7,005 nucleotides of DNA, taken from an uncultured Bacteroidales bacterium (GTDB lineage Bacteria; Bacteroidota; Bacteroidia; Bacteroidales; Paludibacteraceae). The notes under the pieces are model-generated. The model was not told where the DNA came from. It did no database searches and worked only from the letters and a program-made list of their open reading frames with translations. Below, one piece after another: positions 1 through 6,525 of the stretch (positions within the stretch are counted from its first letter, which is position 1; each line of letters begins with the position of its first letter). Location: the NCBI GenBank assembly GCA_903873355.1, contig CAIQOG010000483.1, positions 1-7,005 on the forward strand, written 5' to 3'. The position numbers were made by a program, and so were the translations under genes.

Positions 1-339
1 AAATACGATTTAATACGAGATTTTGCCAGATATGATAAATATGATTTACCAGTTTTTTATTTTGAAAGAATTTTTGGAGCAATAATATTAAAAGGGAATG
101 AGGCCGAAACTCCAATACTAATGTTTGATAGGATGAAGTATTTGTATTCAAATGATTTTTTTGCTGAGATTGAATTTTTAGGACATGTTTTTGGATTTCC
201 TATTAGTACATTCAACCAAGAACAATTGAATGAATATTTTAACAAATCATTTGAAACAAAAATAAAATACTTTAAAAGTGTGCGAGAGGTTAAAAGGTTT
301 GATGATTTAGATTTAGCTTTATCAATTATGGATAATTAG
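1..339 (+). CDS. 3' end of an unrecognised AT-rich gene (partial)
   Basis: The reading frame is open from the first base and ends at TAG 337-339, giving the last 112 residues of a protein that starts upstream of the window. The visible part is soluble-looking, rich in aromatic and charged residues, with no signal peptide, membrane segment or recognisable catalytic motif. It begins KYDLIRDFARYDKYD and ends FDDLDLALSIMDN. I do not recognise the family. The DNA is strikingly AT-rich (14 of the first 60 bases are G or C), clearly lower than the large endonuclease gene further right, which hints at horizontal acquisition. It lies just before a restriction-modification-like tail fragment, so a defence or mobile-island context is possible but unproven. 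An internal ATG at 121 exists, but the open frame continues upstream of it, so I treat the gene as truncated by the window edge. Confidence 0.7.
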   Translation, partial: KYDLIRDFARYDKYDLPVFYFERIFGAIILKGNEAETPILMFDRMKYLYSNDFFAEIEFLGHVFGFPISTFNQEQLNEYFNKSFETKIKYFKSVREVKRFDDLDLALSIMDN

Positions 340-358
340 ATCTTATGAAAATTACTAA

Positions 359-430
359 ATGAAAATAGTGATAGATCAGCTGTATGGGTTGACAGAAGAG
401 GAGATTAAGATTGTGGAGGGGGAGAATTAA
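359..430 (+). pseudogene. orphan C-terminal tail of a restriction-modification-type enzyme
   Basis: A 23-codon frame runs from ATG 359 to TAA 428-430 and encodes MKIVIDQLYGLTEEEIKIVEGEN. The segment IDQLYGLTEEEIKIVEG closely resembles the final residues of many Bacteroidota type IIG/type I DNA methyltransferase-endonucleases, which commonly end with an (I/V)DxLVYxLYGLTxEEIxIVEG-like stretch. This is from memory of the family, not a search. A TAA lies immediately before the ATG in the same frame (356-358), so nothing upstream is joined to it. It is most simply the decayed 3' end of a lost gene, although a real micropeptide cannot be excluded. It is followed 11 bp later by the first hairpin repeat. 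Confidence 0.5.
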
Positions 431-441
431 GAAATATAAGA

Positions 442-489
442 AACCCTTCCTCCGCCAGCTGGCGGATACTTCCCTTATTCTAAGGGAAG
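442..489 (+). repeat. 48-bp double-hairpin repeat, copy A
   Basis: This holds a perfect 16-bp palindrome, TCCGCCAGCTGGCGGA at 451-466. Three bases later comes a second hairpin with a 9-bp stem, CTTCCCTTA (469-477) pairing with TAAGGGAAG (481-489) around the loop TTC. It aligns over all 48 positions with the reverse complement of copy B (590-637). It may also act as a transcription stop for the genes to its left. The GC-rich palindrome stands out in an AT-rich intergenic stretch. The type resembles the short palindromic repeats scattered in Bacteroidota genomes. Confidence 0.8.
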
Positions 490-589
490 AGCTACTGGAT
501 GCGAGGATTTGCTAAACAAATAACTTGTAAGAAAATTCAAGAACTTCAAAGATATTGATTAAATGTAAAAAACTTCCTGATTAGTAGAT

Positions 590-637
590 GTCCCCTTTCG
601 TAAAGGGGACGATCCGCCAGCCGGCGGAGGAGGGGTT
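590..637 (-). repeat. 48-bp double-hairpin repeat, copy B (inverted)
   Basis: Read on the minus strand this matches copy A at 36 of 48 positions. On the plus strand it starts with stem GTCCCCTTT (590-598) pairing with AAAGGGGAC (602-610) around CGT, followed by the near-palindrome TCCGCCAGCCGGCGGA (613-628) and GGAGGGGTT. Copies A and B face each other across about 100 bp (490-589) in which I see no gene. Copy B ends 18 bp before the DUF559 nuclease start. The DUF559 frame stays open back through this repeat to 581, but without an ATG, so the repeat probably lies in the nuclease mRNA leader rather than in the protein. Confidence 0.8.
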
Positions 638-655
638 CGAAAAATAAAAATACAG

Positions 656-1015
656 ATGCCGGACAAATTAAACAATCTACCCGAGATGAAGCCATTCCGG
701 CGTAAACTCCGCAAACAGATGACTGCTGCCGAAGTTGCATTGTGGGTCATGATTAAGAATAAACAGTTGATTGGCGAGCGGTTTCTGAGGCAATACAGTG
801 TTAGTCATTACGTACTTGATTTCTATTGTCCGAAGTCTAAACTGGCCATTGAGCTTGATGGTGCAGGACATTTCACAGAAGAAGGACAGAATTACGATTC
901 AGACCGAACAGAGTATTTAAACTCAGTTGGAGTAACGGTTTTGCGTTTTGAAAATTTCGAAGTGTTTGAGTTTCCTATGCGGACATTGGAGGAGATAAAG
1001 AAGTATTTGATGTGA
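656..1015 (+). CDS. DUF559 / Vsr-like PD-(D/E)XK endonuclease domain protein
   Basis: A 119-aa stand-alone DUF559 protein, of typical length for the family, which belongs to the restriction-endonuclease-like fold and is related to very-short-patch repair nucleases. Seen in order: an N-terminal basic stretch (F14 RRKLRK), the helix TAAEVALW with E26, the F43-L-R-Q strand, then the catalytic core D55-F-Y-C-P followed by E66-L-D68-G with H72. After these come R84 (SDRTEYL) and the closing strand V95-L-R-F with N100. D55, E66 and D68 fit the metal-binding D...ExD pattern. The start at 656 gives the MxDKxNNLPExKxFRRxLR-type N-terminus that I recall from homologues; ATG 686 (M11) is the alternative. 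No Shine-Dalgarno is evident. No cytosine methylase lies next to it, so classical Vsr mismatch repair is not supported by context. Its real substrate and role are unknown, and its neighbours suggest a mobile or accessory segment. Confidence 0.88.
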   Translation: MPDKLNNLPEMKPFRRKLRKQMTAAEVALWVMIKNKQLIGERFLRQYSVSHYVLDFYCPKSKLAIELDGAGHFTEEGQNYDSDRTEYLNSVGVTVLRFENFEVFEFPMRTLEEIKKYLM

Positions 1016-1091
1016 GCCTTCTCACTAAACCCCTAAACTCTTAATTATCATAACATTTTCCGCTTTCTGCTTCTTTTCCATCTAAATATTC

Positions 1092-1099
1092 TATATTTG
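1092..1099 (+). promoter_or_regulatory. -7 box of the endonuclease I gene promoter
   Basis: TATATTTG matches the Bacteroidota -7 consensus TAnnTTTG exactly and lies 36 bp upstream of ATG 1136, giving a predicted 5' UTR of about 25-30 nt. The -33 element is weak: TTC at 1071-1073 rather than TTG, with an 18-bp gap. No Shine-Dalgarno precedes the start codon, as is usual in this phylum. The 120-bp gap from 1016 to 1135 otherwise shows nothing I can assign. Confidence 0.5.
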
Positions 1100-1135
1100 T
1101 TGCATAAATAAACCATCGCTCTAAACGAAGTTATT

Positions 1136-3979
1136 ATGCAACAGAAATCAACAACCCGTTATATTCTCATAATCAGCATATTGCTCCAATCCATTATGCT
1201 GTCGGCAGCTGTACCTTCAGGGTATTATTACTTTGTCAAAAACAAGAAAAAGGCCGAGTTGAAAACGGCAATTCATACCTATTGTGGTCCGATGAAGGAA
1301 TTCGAATACGGTGGTGGTGCCGGTTTTACGTGGGAAGGCTTTTTCAGTACCGACCGTCGTGCTGATTCAACGGTGATTGATATGTATTCCAATACGGTCA
1401 GGAAGTTTGCAGGATTTAGTGCCGTTTCGGGCATGCATATTGAGCATTCATTCCCAAAAAGCTGGTGGGGTGCTTATCCAAACAACGCATATAAAGATTT
1501 GTTCCATCTCTATCCGGCTGATGCTTCGGCCAATGAATCGAAGAATAACCTACCGTTGGGCGAAGTAACGGGCACACCCGGCTTTGACAATGGTGTAACC
1601 AAAGTTGGTAAAAACGGTTTCGAAACAGCATATACCGATAATTGTTTTGAACCTGCCGACGAATACAAAGGTGATTTTGCACGGTCGTATTTTTATATTG
1701 CCTCAGTTTATGAGAATTTGGCACCGCTTATGCAGTCGCCCATGACTTACAACAACAATACGTATCCGTTTTTTAAACCCTGGGCTGTTGATTTATTACT
1801 GAAATGGAACAAACAAGATCCGGTAAGTGCCAAAGAACTGACCCGCATTGAAGCAGTTTACAATTTACAGGGCAACCGTAATCCGTTTATCGATTATCCC
1901 GACCTGGCAGAGTATATCTGGGGAAAAGACACGCTGAATGTTTTCCCTTTCCCGGCGGAAACTGAACCATTCCTGGTAGCACCGCGACGTGGAAACTCAA
2001 TTGATTTTGGGGTGATACTTCAAAACGACACTCGGTCGCAGAATTTGCATATTCAGGGTGTGAATATCGGCTCGGATATTTCCGTAAGAATCAAAAACAA
2101 TAGTCCATCATTTTCGTTATCGGCTTCAGTTGTTTCAACCACTCAGGCATTAAACGGCACGGATGTTTCGGTTACATTTTCACCATCTGCTTCGGGATTG
2201 GTGCGCGACACACTGATTGTTGAAGGTGGCGGACTGCTGGAATCGGTTTCCATTCCACTAAAAGCATTGGCTTCAGCCGATTTTATCACCGTTGAACCAA
2301 CAGATATTACTCCGGTGGGTGGCACATTGAATTGGATTTCCGACCCGTTGGCAACACAATACCGCCTGAATGTATATCAGGGTGCACAATCTGCCGGCGA
2401 CCTGATTATTTCTACTTACGTGGAAGGCAGCAGTTGGAATAAAGCCGTCGAATTGTATAACGGAACAGGAAAAACACTTGATTTATCGCATTACTGGCTT
2501 CAGAAACAATCCAACGGAGCAGGTCCATTTTTATCAACACTGAAACTCACCGGAACACTGGCAAGTGGTAAAAGCTACGTGATTGTTCACAAACAAGCTG
2601 CAGCCGATTTAATGGCCAAAGCCAATCTGGTGACAGATTCCTTGCTTCAGTACAATGGAAATGATGCCATTGCACTGGTTCGAAGCGGTGTAACCATCGA
2701 TATGGCGGGACAAGCCAATGCCGGTGCCGATGTCATGTGGGGTGTTGATGTTACACTTCAACGCAAAGCATCTGTCACTCATCCAAGTTCAACATTTAAT
2801 CCTGCTGAATGGAATACCTTACCTACCGATTCCTATTCAATGCTTGGAAGTCCGTTGATGACATTTCCAACAGGAAGTCCGACCTATATTCTTCAGAATA
2901 CGATTGTAGGATTGAATACATCCTATCCAATTCAGAACCTGATTCCAAATAATGCATATACTTACAGCGTAGAATCTATGCGGTCGGGAGTTATTGCTAC
3001 GGCCATAAATACCATGCAACTTCATACTGCTGCACTGGATATTCCTGAGATATCAGATGCAACCGATGTTCAGTCTGATAAGTTTACAGCCAACTGGGGA
3101 GCATCGCCTTATGCCTCGGGTTATTTGTTTAACCTGTATAAAGTAAGCGGTCAGGCTGATACCACCGAAGTGGAAGGATTTAATAATGTTGGCTCTTCGG
3201 GAACTCCATTGCCTGCAGGTTGGAGTGGAACAGCCAATGCAATTTATACAGCTGCTACAAGTACTGGAGTTGCGTCTCCATCCATTCAATTGAGAAATTT
3301 CGGTGAATGGATTCAAACTAAGACCTATCCACAACCCATTTCTAAACTGACTTTTATGTATCGGTTTGTTACGGCTGTGACAGGGGCTTCTTTAATAGTT
3401 GATGGAATGAGCAATGGGCATTGGGTGAGAGTTGACAGCATTTCATGTAAAAATAACTCTAAAACCTACCCTGTTTATAATTTCAATGCGACTCAGTCAC
3501 TAACAGCTTTTAAGTTTACGTTCAATAAAATGACTGGAGGAAATTTTTCAATTGACGATTTATCAGCCACTTATGGAAATCAGGATACGGTTTATGTTCA
3601 GAAAAATGTTCCTGTTAGCACAACTTCAGCAGTCGTGACGGGTCTTACCGACAATACGCAGTATTATTACGCGGTTCGTGCCACGCTGGGCTCGTCGGTT
3701 TCCGGAGTTTCCGAAACCATAGGAGCGCATACGCTGGTCAAAACAAAAGTAGCTGATTTGAATGCACCTGCCATCCGAATATTATCCGAAAATGAACAAC
3801 TAAGTATTTCAGGATTGCATGGAGATGAAACTGTTCAAATTTATTCATTAACAGGCATTTGTCTGTATCAAACCAAAGCTAATTCAACAAACCTGAATAT
3901 TGCATTCCGGCATCAGGGAATTTTCATAGTGAAAGTGCAAAATGCAGGGTATCGGTTTACAGGGAAGTTTATGAAGTAG
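1136..3979 (+). CDS. secreted endonuclease I family protein with LTD, FN3 and T9SS sorting domains
   Basis: A 947-aa exported nuclease. Residues 1-25 form a signal peptide (TTR, then YILIISILLQSIMLSAA). Residues ~30-265 are an endonuclease I (EndA/NucM/Vvn-like, beta-beta-alpha-metal) domain: H101-I-E103-H104-SFPKSWWG, D121-L-F-H124-LYPADASANESKNNLPLGE with N133 and N138, and the later GDFARSYFYIA helix. These residues suit Mg-dependent, sequence-nonspecific cleavage of DNA or RNA. Residues ~280-378 are an Ig-like beta domain (VTFSPSASGLVRDTLIVEGG). At ~385-632 an FN3-like fold is interrupted by a lamin-tail domain (~421-572, AVELYNGTGKTLDLSHYWL). At ~634-867 a second FN3-like fold is interrupted by a jelly-roll-like segment (~678-815, ending FSIDDLSATYG). 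Residues ~878-947 are a type A T9SS sorting domain (VQIYSLTGICLYQTKA ... GIFIVKVQNAGYRFTGKF). It is probably released or surface-anchored after CTD cleavage, for use of extracellular nucleic acid or biofilm remodelling (inference). Confidence 0.93.
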   Translation: MQQKSTTRYILIISILLQSIMLSAAVPSGYYYFVKNKKKAELKTAIHTYCGPMKEFEYGGGAGFTWEGFFSTDRRADSTVIDMYSNTVRKFAGFSAVSGMHIEHSFPKSWWGAYPNNAYKDLFHLYPADASANESKNNLPLGEVTGTPGFDNGVTKVGKNGFETAYTDNCFEPADEYKGDFARSYFYIASVYENLAPLMQSPMTYNNNTYPFFKPWAVDLLLKWNKQDPVSAKELTRIEAVYNLQGNRNPFIDYPDLAEYIWGKDTLNVFPFPAETEPFLVAPRRGNSIDFGVILQNDTRSQNLHIQGVNIGSDISVRIKNNSPSFSLSASVVSTTQALNGTDVSVTFSPSASGLVRDTLIVEGGGLLESVSIPLKALASADFITVEPTDITPVGGTLNWISDPLATQYRLNVYQGAQSAGDLIISTYVEGSSWNKAVELYNGTGKTLDLSHYWLQKQSNGAGPFLSTLKLTGTLASGKSYVIVHKQAAADLMAKANLVTDSLLQYNGNDAIALVRSGVTIDMAGQANAGADVMWGVDVTLQRKASVTHPSSTFNPAEWNTLPTDSYSMLGSPLMTFPTGSPTYILQNTIVGLNTSYPIQNLIPNNAYTYSVESMRSGVIATAINTMQLHTAALDIPEISDATDVQSDKFTANWGASPYASGYLFNLYKVSGQADTTEVEGFNNVGSSGTPLPAGWSGTANAIYTAATSTGVASPSIQLRNFGEWIQTKTYPQPISKLTFMYRFVTAVTGASLIVDGMSNGHWVRVDSISCKNNSKTYPVYNFNATQSLTAFKFTFNKMTGGNFSIDDLSATYGNQDTVYVQKNVPVSTTSAVVTGLTDNTQYYYAVRATLGSSVSGVSETIGAHTLVKTKVADLNAPAIRILSENEQLSISGLHGDETVQIYSLTGICLYQTKANSTNLNIAFRHQGIFIVKVQNAGYRFTGKFMK

Positions 3980-4009
3980 ATTAACGGCTTTAACAGTAAA
4001 ATTACAAAC

Positions 4010-4127
4010 ACTGCCCCAAGCCCCTAAAAGGGATGTGAAGAGTGGTATCCAAGTGATTTAAAATTGAAAAGCATTTATGAGACGAAAGTAATTACACTTC
4101 TCCGCCAGCCTGCGGACTTGGGGCGGT
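4010..4127. repeat. MITE-like palindromic element with short inverted ends
   Basis: The ends ACTGCCCCAAG (4010-4020) and CTTGGGGCGGT (4117-4127) are inverted repeats matching at 10 of 11 positions. Just inside the left end is a small hairpin, CCCT (4022-4025) pairing with AGGG (4029-4032). Just inside the right end is TCCGCCAGCCTGCGGA (4101-4116), which differs at one base from the core of copy B (613-628) and at two from copy A. The ~65-bp interior has no coding capacity. It fills the space between two convergent genes, ending 5 bp from the stop of the LRR gene, and may serve as a bidirectional terminator for both. No target-site duplication could be identified with confidence. Confidence 0.65.
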
Positions 4128-4132
4128 TAGTT

Positions 4133-5563
4133 TCATAAAACCACCCTAACACACTCTGTACCAACTTTCACCAAATAGAATCCCTGTAAATTCAGTTTTA
4201 TAGTCGTTATTGCTGCAGTTGCTTTATGATTATAAAGTTCACTACCTTGTAAAGTATAAACCCTGATAGTTTGTCCAATCTCAACACCGCTTACCTGAAT
4301 CTGACCATTTTGTCCACTTGCTTTTAAATTAGCAAATGTGGTTGAAAGTAAGCCTGAAGAAAAACCTTCAACAATATTGCTAAATCCTTTCCATTGAAAA
4401 GCAGAGGCATATAAACTTTTTGAACCTACAGGCACATGCAGGACGCAAGTTGTTGTATCCACACCTTTGAACACATCTTTAGAATCTTCTGAAACTGAAG
4501 TTAAATCAACCGGAACTGAGTGGTACACGTTGATTGAAGTCATATTACTACAACCGGAAAACAGACCTGAACGAATAGTATTTACCGATGCCGGAATTGT
4601 AACTGAAGTCAAACCCAAACAATTCATGAAAACACTTGATCTTGTATACGTTACAGTCGATGGAATTACATAACTGGTTCCGGAATGGGCAGGTGGGTAA
4701 TATATTATTGTGGTCAGTCCTTTTTTAAACAAAACCCCATCTACACTTTGAAGATATTGATTTGCCGGATCAACATTGACAGCAGAAAGACCTGCACAGT
4801 CATAAAAGGGATTATTATCAAAGTAAGTAACTGAGGAAGGAATATAAACTGAAGTCAAGCTATTACATTGAATAAATGCATGACCGGTTATATAGATTAC
4901 TGTTGAAGGAATGGTGATTGAACTAAGATTTTGGCAATTACCAAAAGCAGAAGCAGCAATGGTATCGACTGAAGAAACAATCGTATAACTATTATCGGAC
5001 TTCCCAGCCGGATAAGCTAACAAGGTGGTTTTGTCTTTGTTATAAAGTATTCCACTCAGGCTACAAAAATTAGTATTAGTCGCATCAGCATTAATCTGTG
5101 TTAGCCCTTTACACCCGTGAAAAACATAAAGCCCAATCTTTTTTACCGAAGCAGGGATAGTAATAGCTGTAAAATTCAAACATCCCCAAAAAACGCCATC
5201 GCCTATCGTTATAATTGATGACGGAATAGTAACATCTGACAATCCATAGCAGCTTGCAAAAGCCCAGGATTCGATGGATGTAACTGATGACGGAATAGTA
5301 ACCGAACTCAATGTTGAGGAAGAAGCAAAAGCATTGATTCCAATGGAAATTACCGAATATGTGATATTGTTGAAAGTAACGGAAGACGGAATAACCACAG
5401 CACCGGAATAACTGTTATAGCTATTTGTTTCAAAAGTTATTGCCGCCGTATAAGGAGCATTAGGTGAGACTATACTATAAAATATATTGCCTGATTTAAA
5501 ATCATAAGCCCATGTACTTAATATTATACACAAGGTTGCAAAAAGTGCTATCAGCTTTTTCAT
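4133..5563 (-). CDS. BspA-type leucine-rich repeat surface protein, T9SS cargo
   Basis: A 476-aa exported protein. Residues 1-19 are a signal peptide (MKKLIALFATLCIILSTWA). Residues ~56-347 are a BspA/LRR_5 solenoid with units of the type xVTIPSSVTxIxxxAFxxCxxL; the anchoring Ile residues at 90, 113, 136, then 195, 218, 241, then 300, 323 are exactly 23 apart within each group. After each group of three there is an insertion ending in a YP-containing turn (residues ~158-194 and ~263-299), so the whole pattern repeats every 105 residues. Residues ~405-476 form a type A T9SS sorting domain (IRVYTLQGSELYNHKA ... LQGFYLVKVGTECVRVVL). BspA-like proteins often mediate adhesion or binding to host or matrix; that role is inference here. 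The gene is convergent with the endonuclease gene and has its own promoter and leader. Confidence 0.93.
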   Translation of the reverse strand: MKKLIALFATLCIILSTWAYDFKSGNIFYSIVSPNAPYTAAITFETNSYNSYSGAVVIPSSVTFNNITYSVISIGINAFASSSTLSSVTIPSSVTSIESWAFASCYGLSDVTIPSSIITIGDGVFWGCLNFTAITIPASVKKIGLYVFHGCKGLTQINADATNTNFCSLSGILYNKDKTTLLAYPAGKSDNSYTIVSSVDTIAASAFGNCQNLSSITIPSTVIYITGHAFIQCNSLTSVYIPSSVTYFDNNPFYDCAGLSAVNVDPANQYLQSVDGVLFKKGLTTIIYYPPAHSGTSYVIPSTVTYTRSSVFMNCLGLTSVTIPASVNTIRSGLFSGCSNMTSINVYHSVPVDLTSVSEDSKDVFKGVDTTTCVLHVPVGSKSLYASAFQWKGFSNIVEGFSSGLLSTTFANLKASGQNGQIQVSGVEIGQTIRVYTLQGSELYNHKATAAITTIKLNLQGFYLVKVGTECVRVVL

Positions 5564-5606
5564 ATTCTTTTTGTCTGAGTTTACCGTGCTGACAGGACAC
5601 TTCGTT
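5564..5606 (-). promoter_or_regulatory. conserved 5' leader, copy 1
   Basis: The ~43-nt untranslated leader directly before the LRR gene. Over the 40 bases next to the start codon it matches the leader of the 253-aa cargo gene (6482-6521) at 32 positions, gap-free. On the transcribed strand it contains GAAGTG, then TGTCAGCAC, then TAAACTC, GACAAAAA and the start codon. TG-TCAG-CA can fold as a small stem with a TCAG loop, here extended by CC/GG across a bulged C. There is no Shine-Dalgarno; the A-rich run before the ATG is the probable translation-enabling element. Confidence 0.6.
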
Positions 5607-5634
5607 GGAAATTATGTAACATATTTTTAATCAA
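5607..5634 (-). promoter_or_regulatory. promoter of the LRR gene
   Basis: On the minus strand a TTG (-33 element, 5632-5634, within TTGATTA) is followed after 17 bp by TAATTTCC (5607-5614), a partial match to the TAnnTTTG -7 box. The same arrangement, with the same TTGATTA start and 17-bp spacer, occurs upstream of the other minus-strand cargo gene, which raises confidence. Transcription would start near 5600, giving a ~40-nt leader. Between this promoter and the stop of the upstream gene (5720) I see no strong terminator. Confidence 0.5.
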
Positions 5635-5719
5635 TTTACTCTCATATACTTTATCACCTAATATTGTTTTAACAAGACAACCACTTTTGGATAATAGTTT
5701 GTATTATAGGCTATCAACT

Positions 5720-6481
5720 CTATTTTTGAATAATAAGTTGTTGGTTTTTAGTAAAGTCATTTGTCTTAATAGTAATAATGTAGACGCCATTTGTTAACTT
5801 GCTTGTTTCGAAAGTCTCACTCGCAATTATTTCTTTTGAAACCAATAACTTACCATTCAGATCTGAAATTGTGATACGTGCAATGCCTGTAAATCCATTT
5901 ATGGTAAAACTATTTGCAACAGGGTTCGGATAAATAAAAGCACTCTGATTGTTCATTATTTCATCAAGTCCATTTGCATCAGATGTAACTCCACTTCCAC
6001 TGTTTCTTGTACCCACCCAAGTGCCGGTTAACATTTGAGGCCACATGCTATTTGTGAAACTAATAGAATATGTACCATTTGACTTTCCATTGGCACCCAC
6101 ACCAACAATAGAGAGTGTATAAGGAGAAGTTGAATTATTTGTTGTCTCAGTTGCAGTACCTTGAATTGTAAAGGAAAGATTTGTACCATTGAAATTTACC
6201 AATCCGGTACGAGGAGTTGAATCTATAATTGTGGGTTGTCCGGTCATAACACGTTGCCATGATTTTGTAGTTGTTGTTATTACTCCATCAGATGTTTTTT
6301 CGAATAGATGATTAAAATAATTAGATGGGGTGTTGTCCATAATTTCGGTCCAATCTTCTATCGCTACAACTGGCGATGATTTGCTATCCGCGATTTTTGA
6401 TACGTATGAGTTTGATGGACCAACAGCATAACTAATTGTAGTCAGAATTAATGCAATCATTAGAATTGTAATTTTTTCCAT
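5720..6481 (-). CDS. T9SS-sorted secreted protein of unknown function
   Basis: A 253-aa exported protein. Residues 1-19 are a signal peptide (MEKITILMIALILTTISYA). Residues ~20-175 are a beta-rich, Thr/Ser/Asn-rich core that I cannot assign to a family; recognisable points are W44, a W75-Q-R stretch, FNGTNLSFTIQGTA (97-110) and MLTGTWVGTRNSGSG (150-164). Residues ~180-253 are a clear type A T9SS sorting domain with the YPNPVANSFTI entry motif (184-194), ISDLNGKLL and NGVYIITIK. The core is short for a catalytic domain and could be a small beta-sandwich or lipocalin-like binding module (speculative). Its sorting domain has the canonical YPNP form, unlike those of the LRR and endonuclease proteins, so the three genes are not simple duplicates. 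Promoter and leader match those of the LRR gene downstream. Confidence 0.88.
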   Translation of the reverse strand: MEKITILMIALILTTISYAVGPSNSYVSKIADSKSSPVVAIEDWTEIMDNTPSNYFNHLFEKTSDGVITTTTKSWQRVMTGQPTIIDSTPRTGLVNFNGTNLSFTIQGTATETTNNSTSPYTLSIVGVGANGKSNGTYSISFTNSMWPQMLTGTWVGTRNSGSGVTSDANGLDEIMNNQSAFIYPNPVANSFTINGFTGIARITISDLNGKLLVSKEIIASETFETSKLTNGVYIITIKTNDFTKNQQLIIQK

Positions 6482-6525
6482 TTTATTTTTGTCAGAGTTT
6501 AAGGTGCTGACACCGCACTTCTATA
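6482..6525 (-). promoter_or_regulatory. conserved 5' leader, copy 2
   Basis: The ~44-nt leader directly before the 253-aa cargo gene, homologous to copy 1 at 5564-5606. Here the hairpin is cleaner: GGTG-TCAG-CACC on the transcribed strand gives a 4-bp stem with a TCAG loop. The outer stem bases are GG/CC here and CC/GG in copy 1, which is consistent with a maintained fold although the alignment needs a one-base bulge in copy 1. An alternative pairing is GTCAG with CTGAC (6491-6495 and 6507-6511), perfect here but with one mismatch in copy 1. Confidence 0.6.

Noticed and set aside
442..637. CRISPR array.
   Set aside because: There are only two repeat copies, in opposite orientation, with one ~100-bp interval and no cas genes.
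581..655. In-frame N-terminal extension of the DUF559 protein through repeat copy B.
   Set aside because: The frame is open from 581, but it has no ATG and no likely alternative start, and the translated repeat is low-complexity (PPAGGGG). The residues after ATG 656 already match the usual family N-terminus.
546..750. Two minus-strand open frames of about 64 codons across repeat copy B and the DUF559 start.
   Set aside because: They run through the palindromic repeat and the antisense of a recognised domain; nothing in their translations supports a protein.
656..1015. Classical Vsr mismatch endonuclease.
   Set aside because: No adjacent cytosine methylase is present, and the protein fits the stand-alone DUF559 pattern better than true Vsr.
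1416..1724. A 102-codon minus-strand open frame inside the endonuclease gene.
   Set aside because: It overlaps the catalytic domain of a well-supported plus-strand gene, and its translation is Cys/His/Arg-rich with no family resemblance; it is a shadow frame.
5664..5675. TTGTT-TT-AACAA inverted repeat as terminator of the 253-aa cargo gene.
   Set aside because: The stem is only 5 bp, AT-only and has a 2-base loop; too weak to call.
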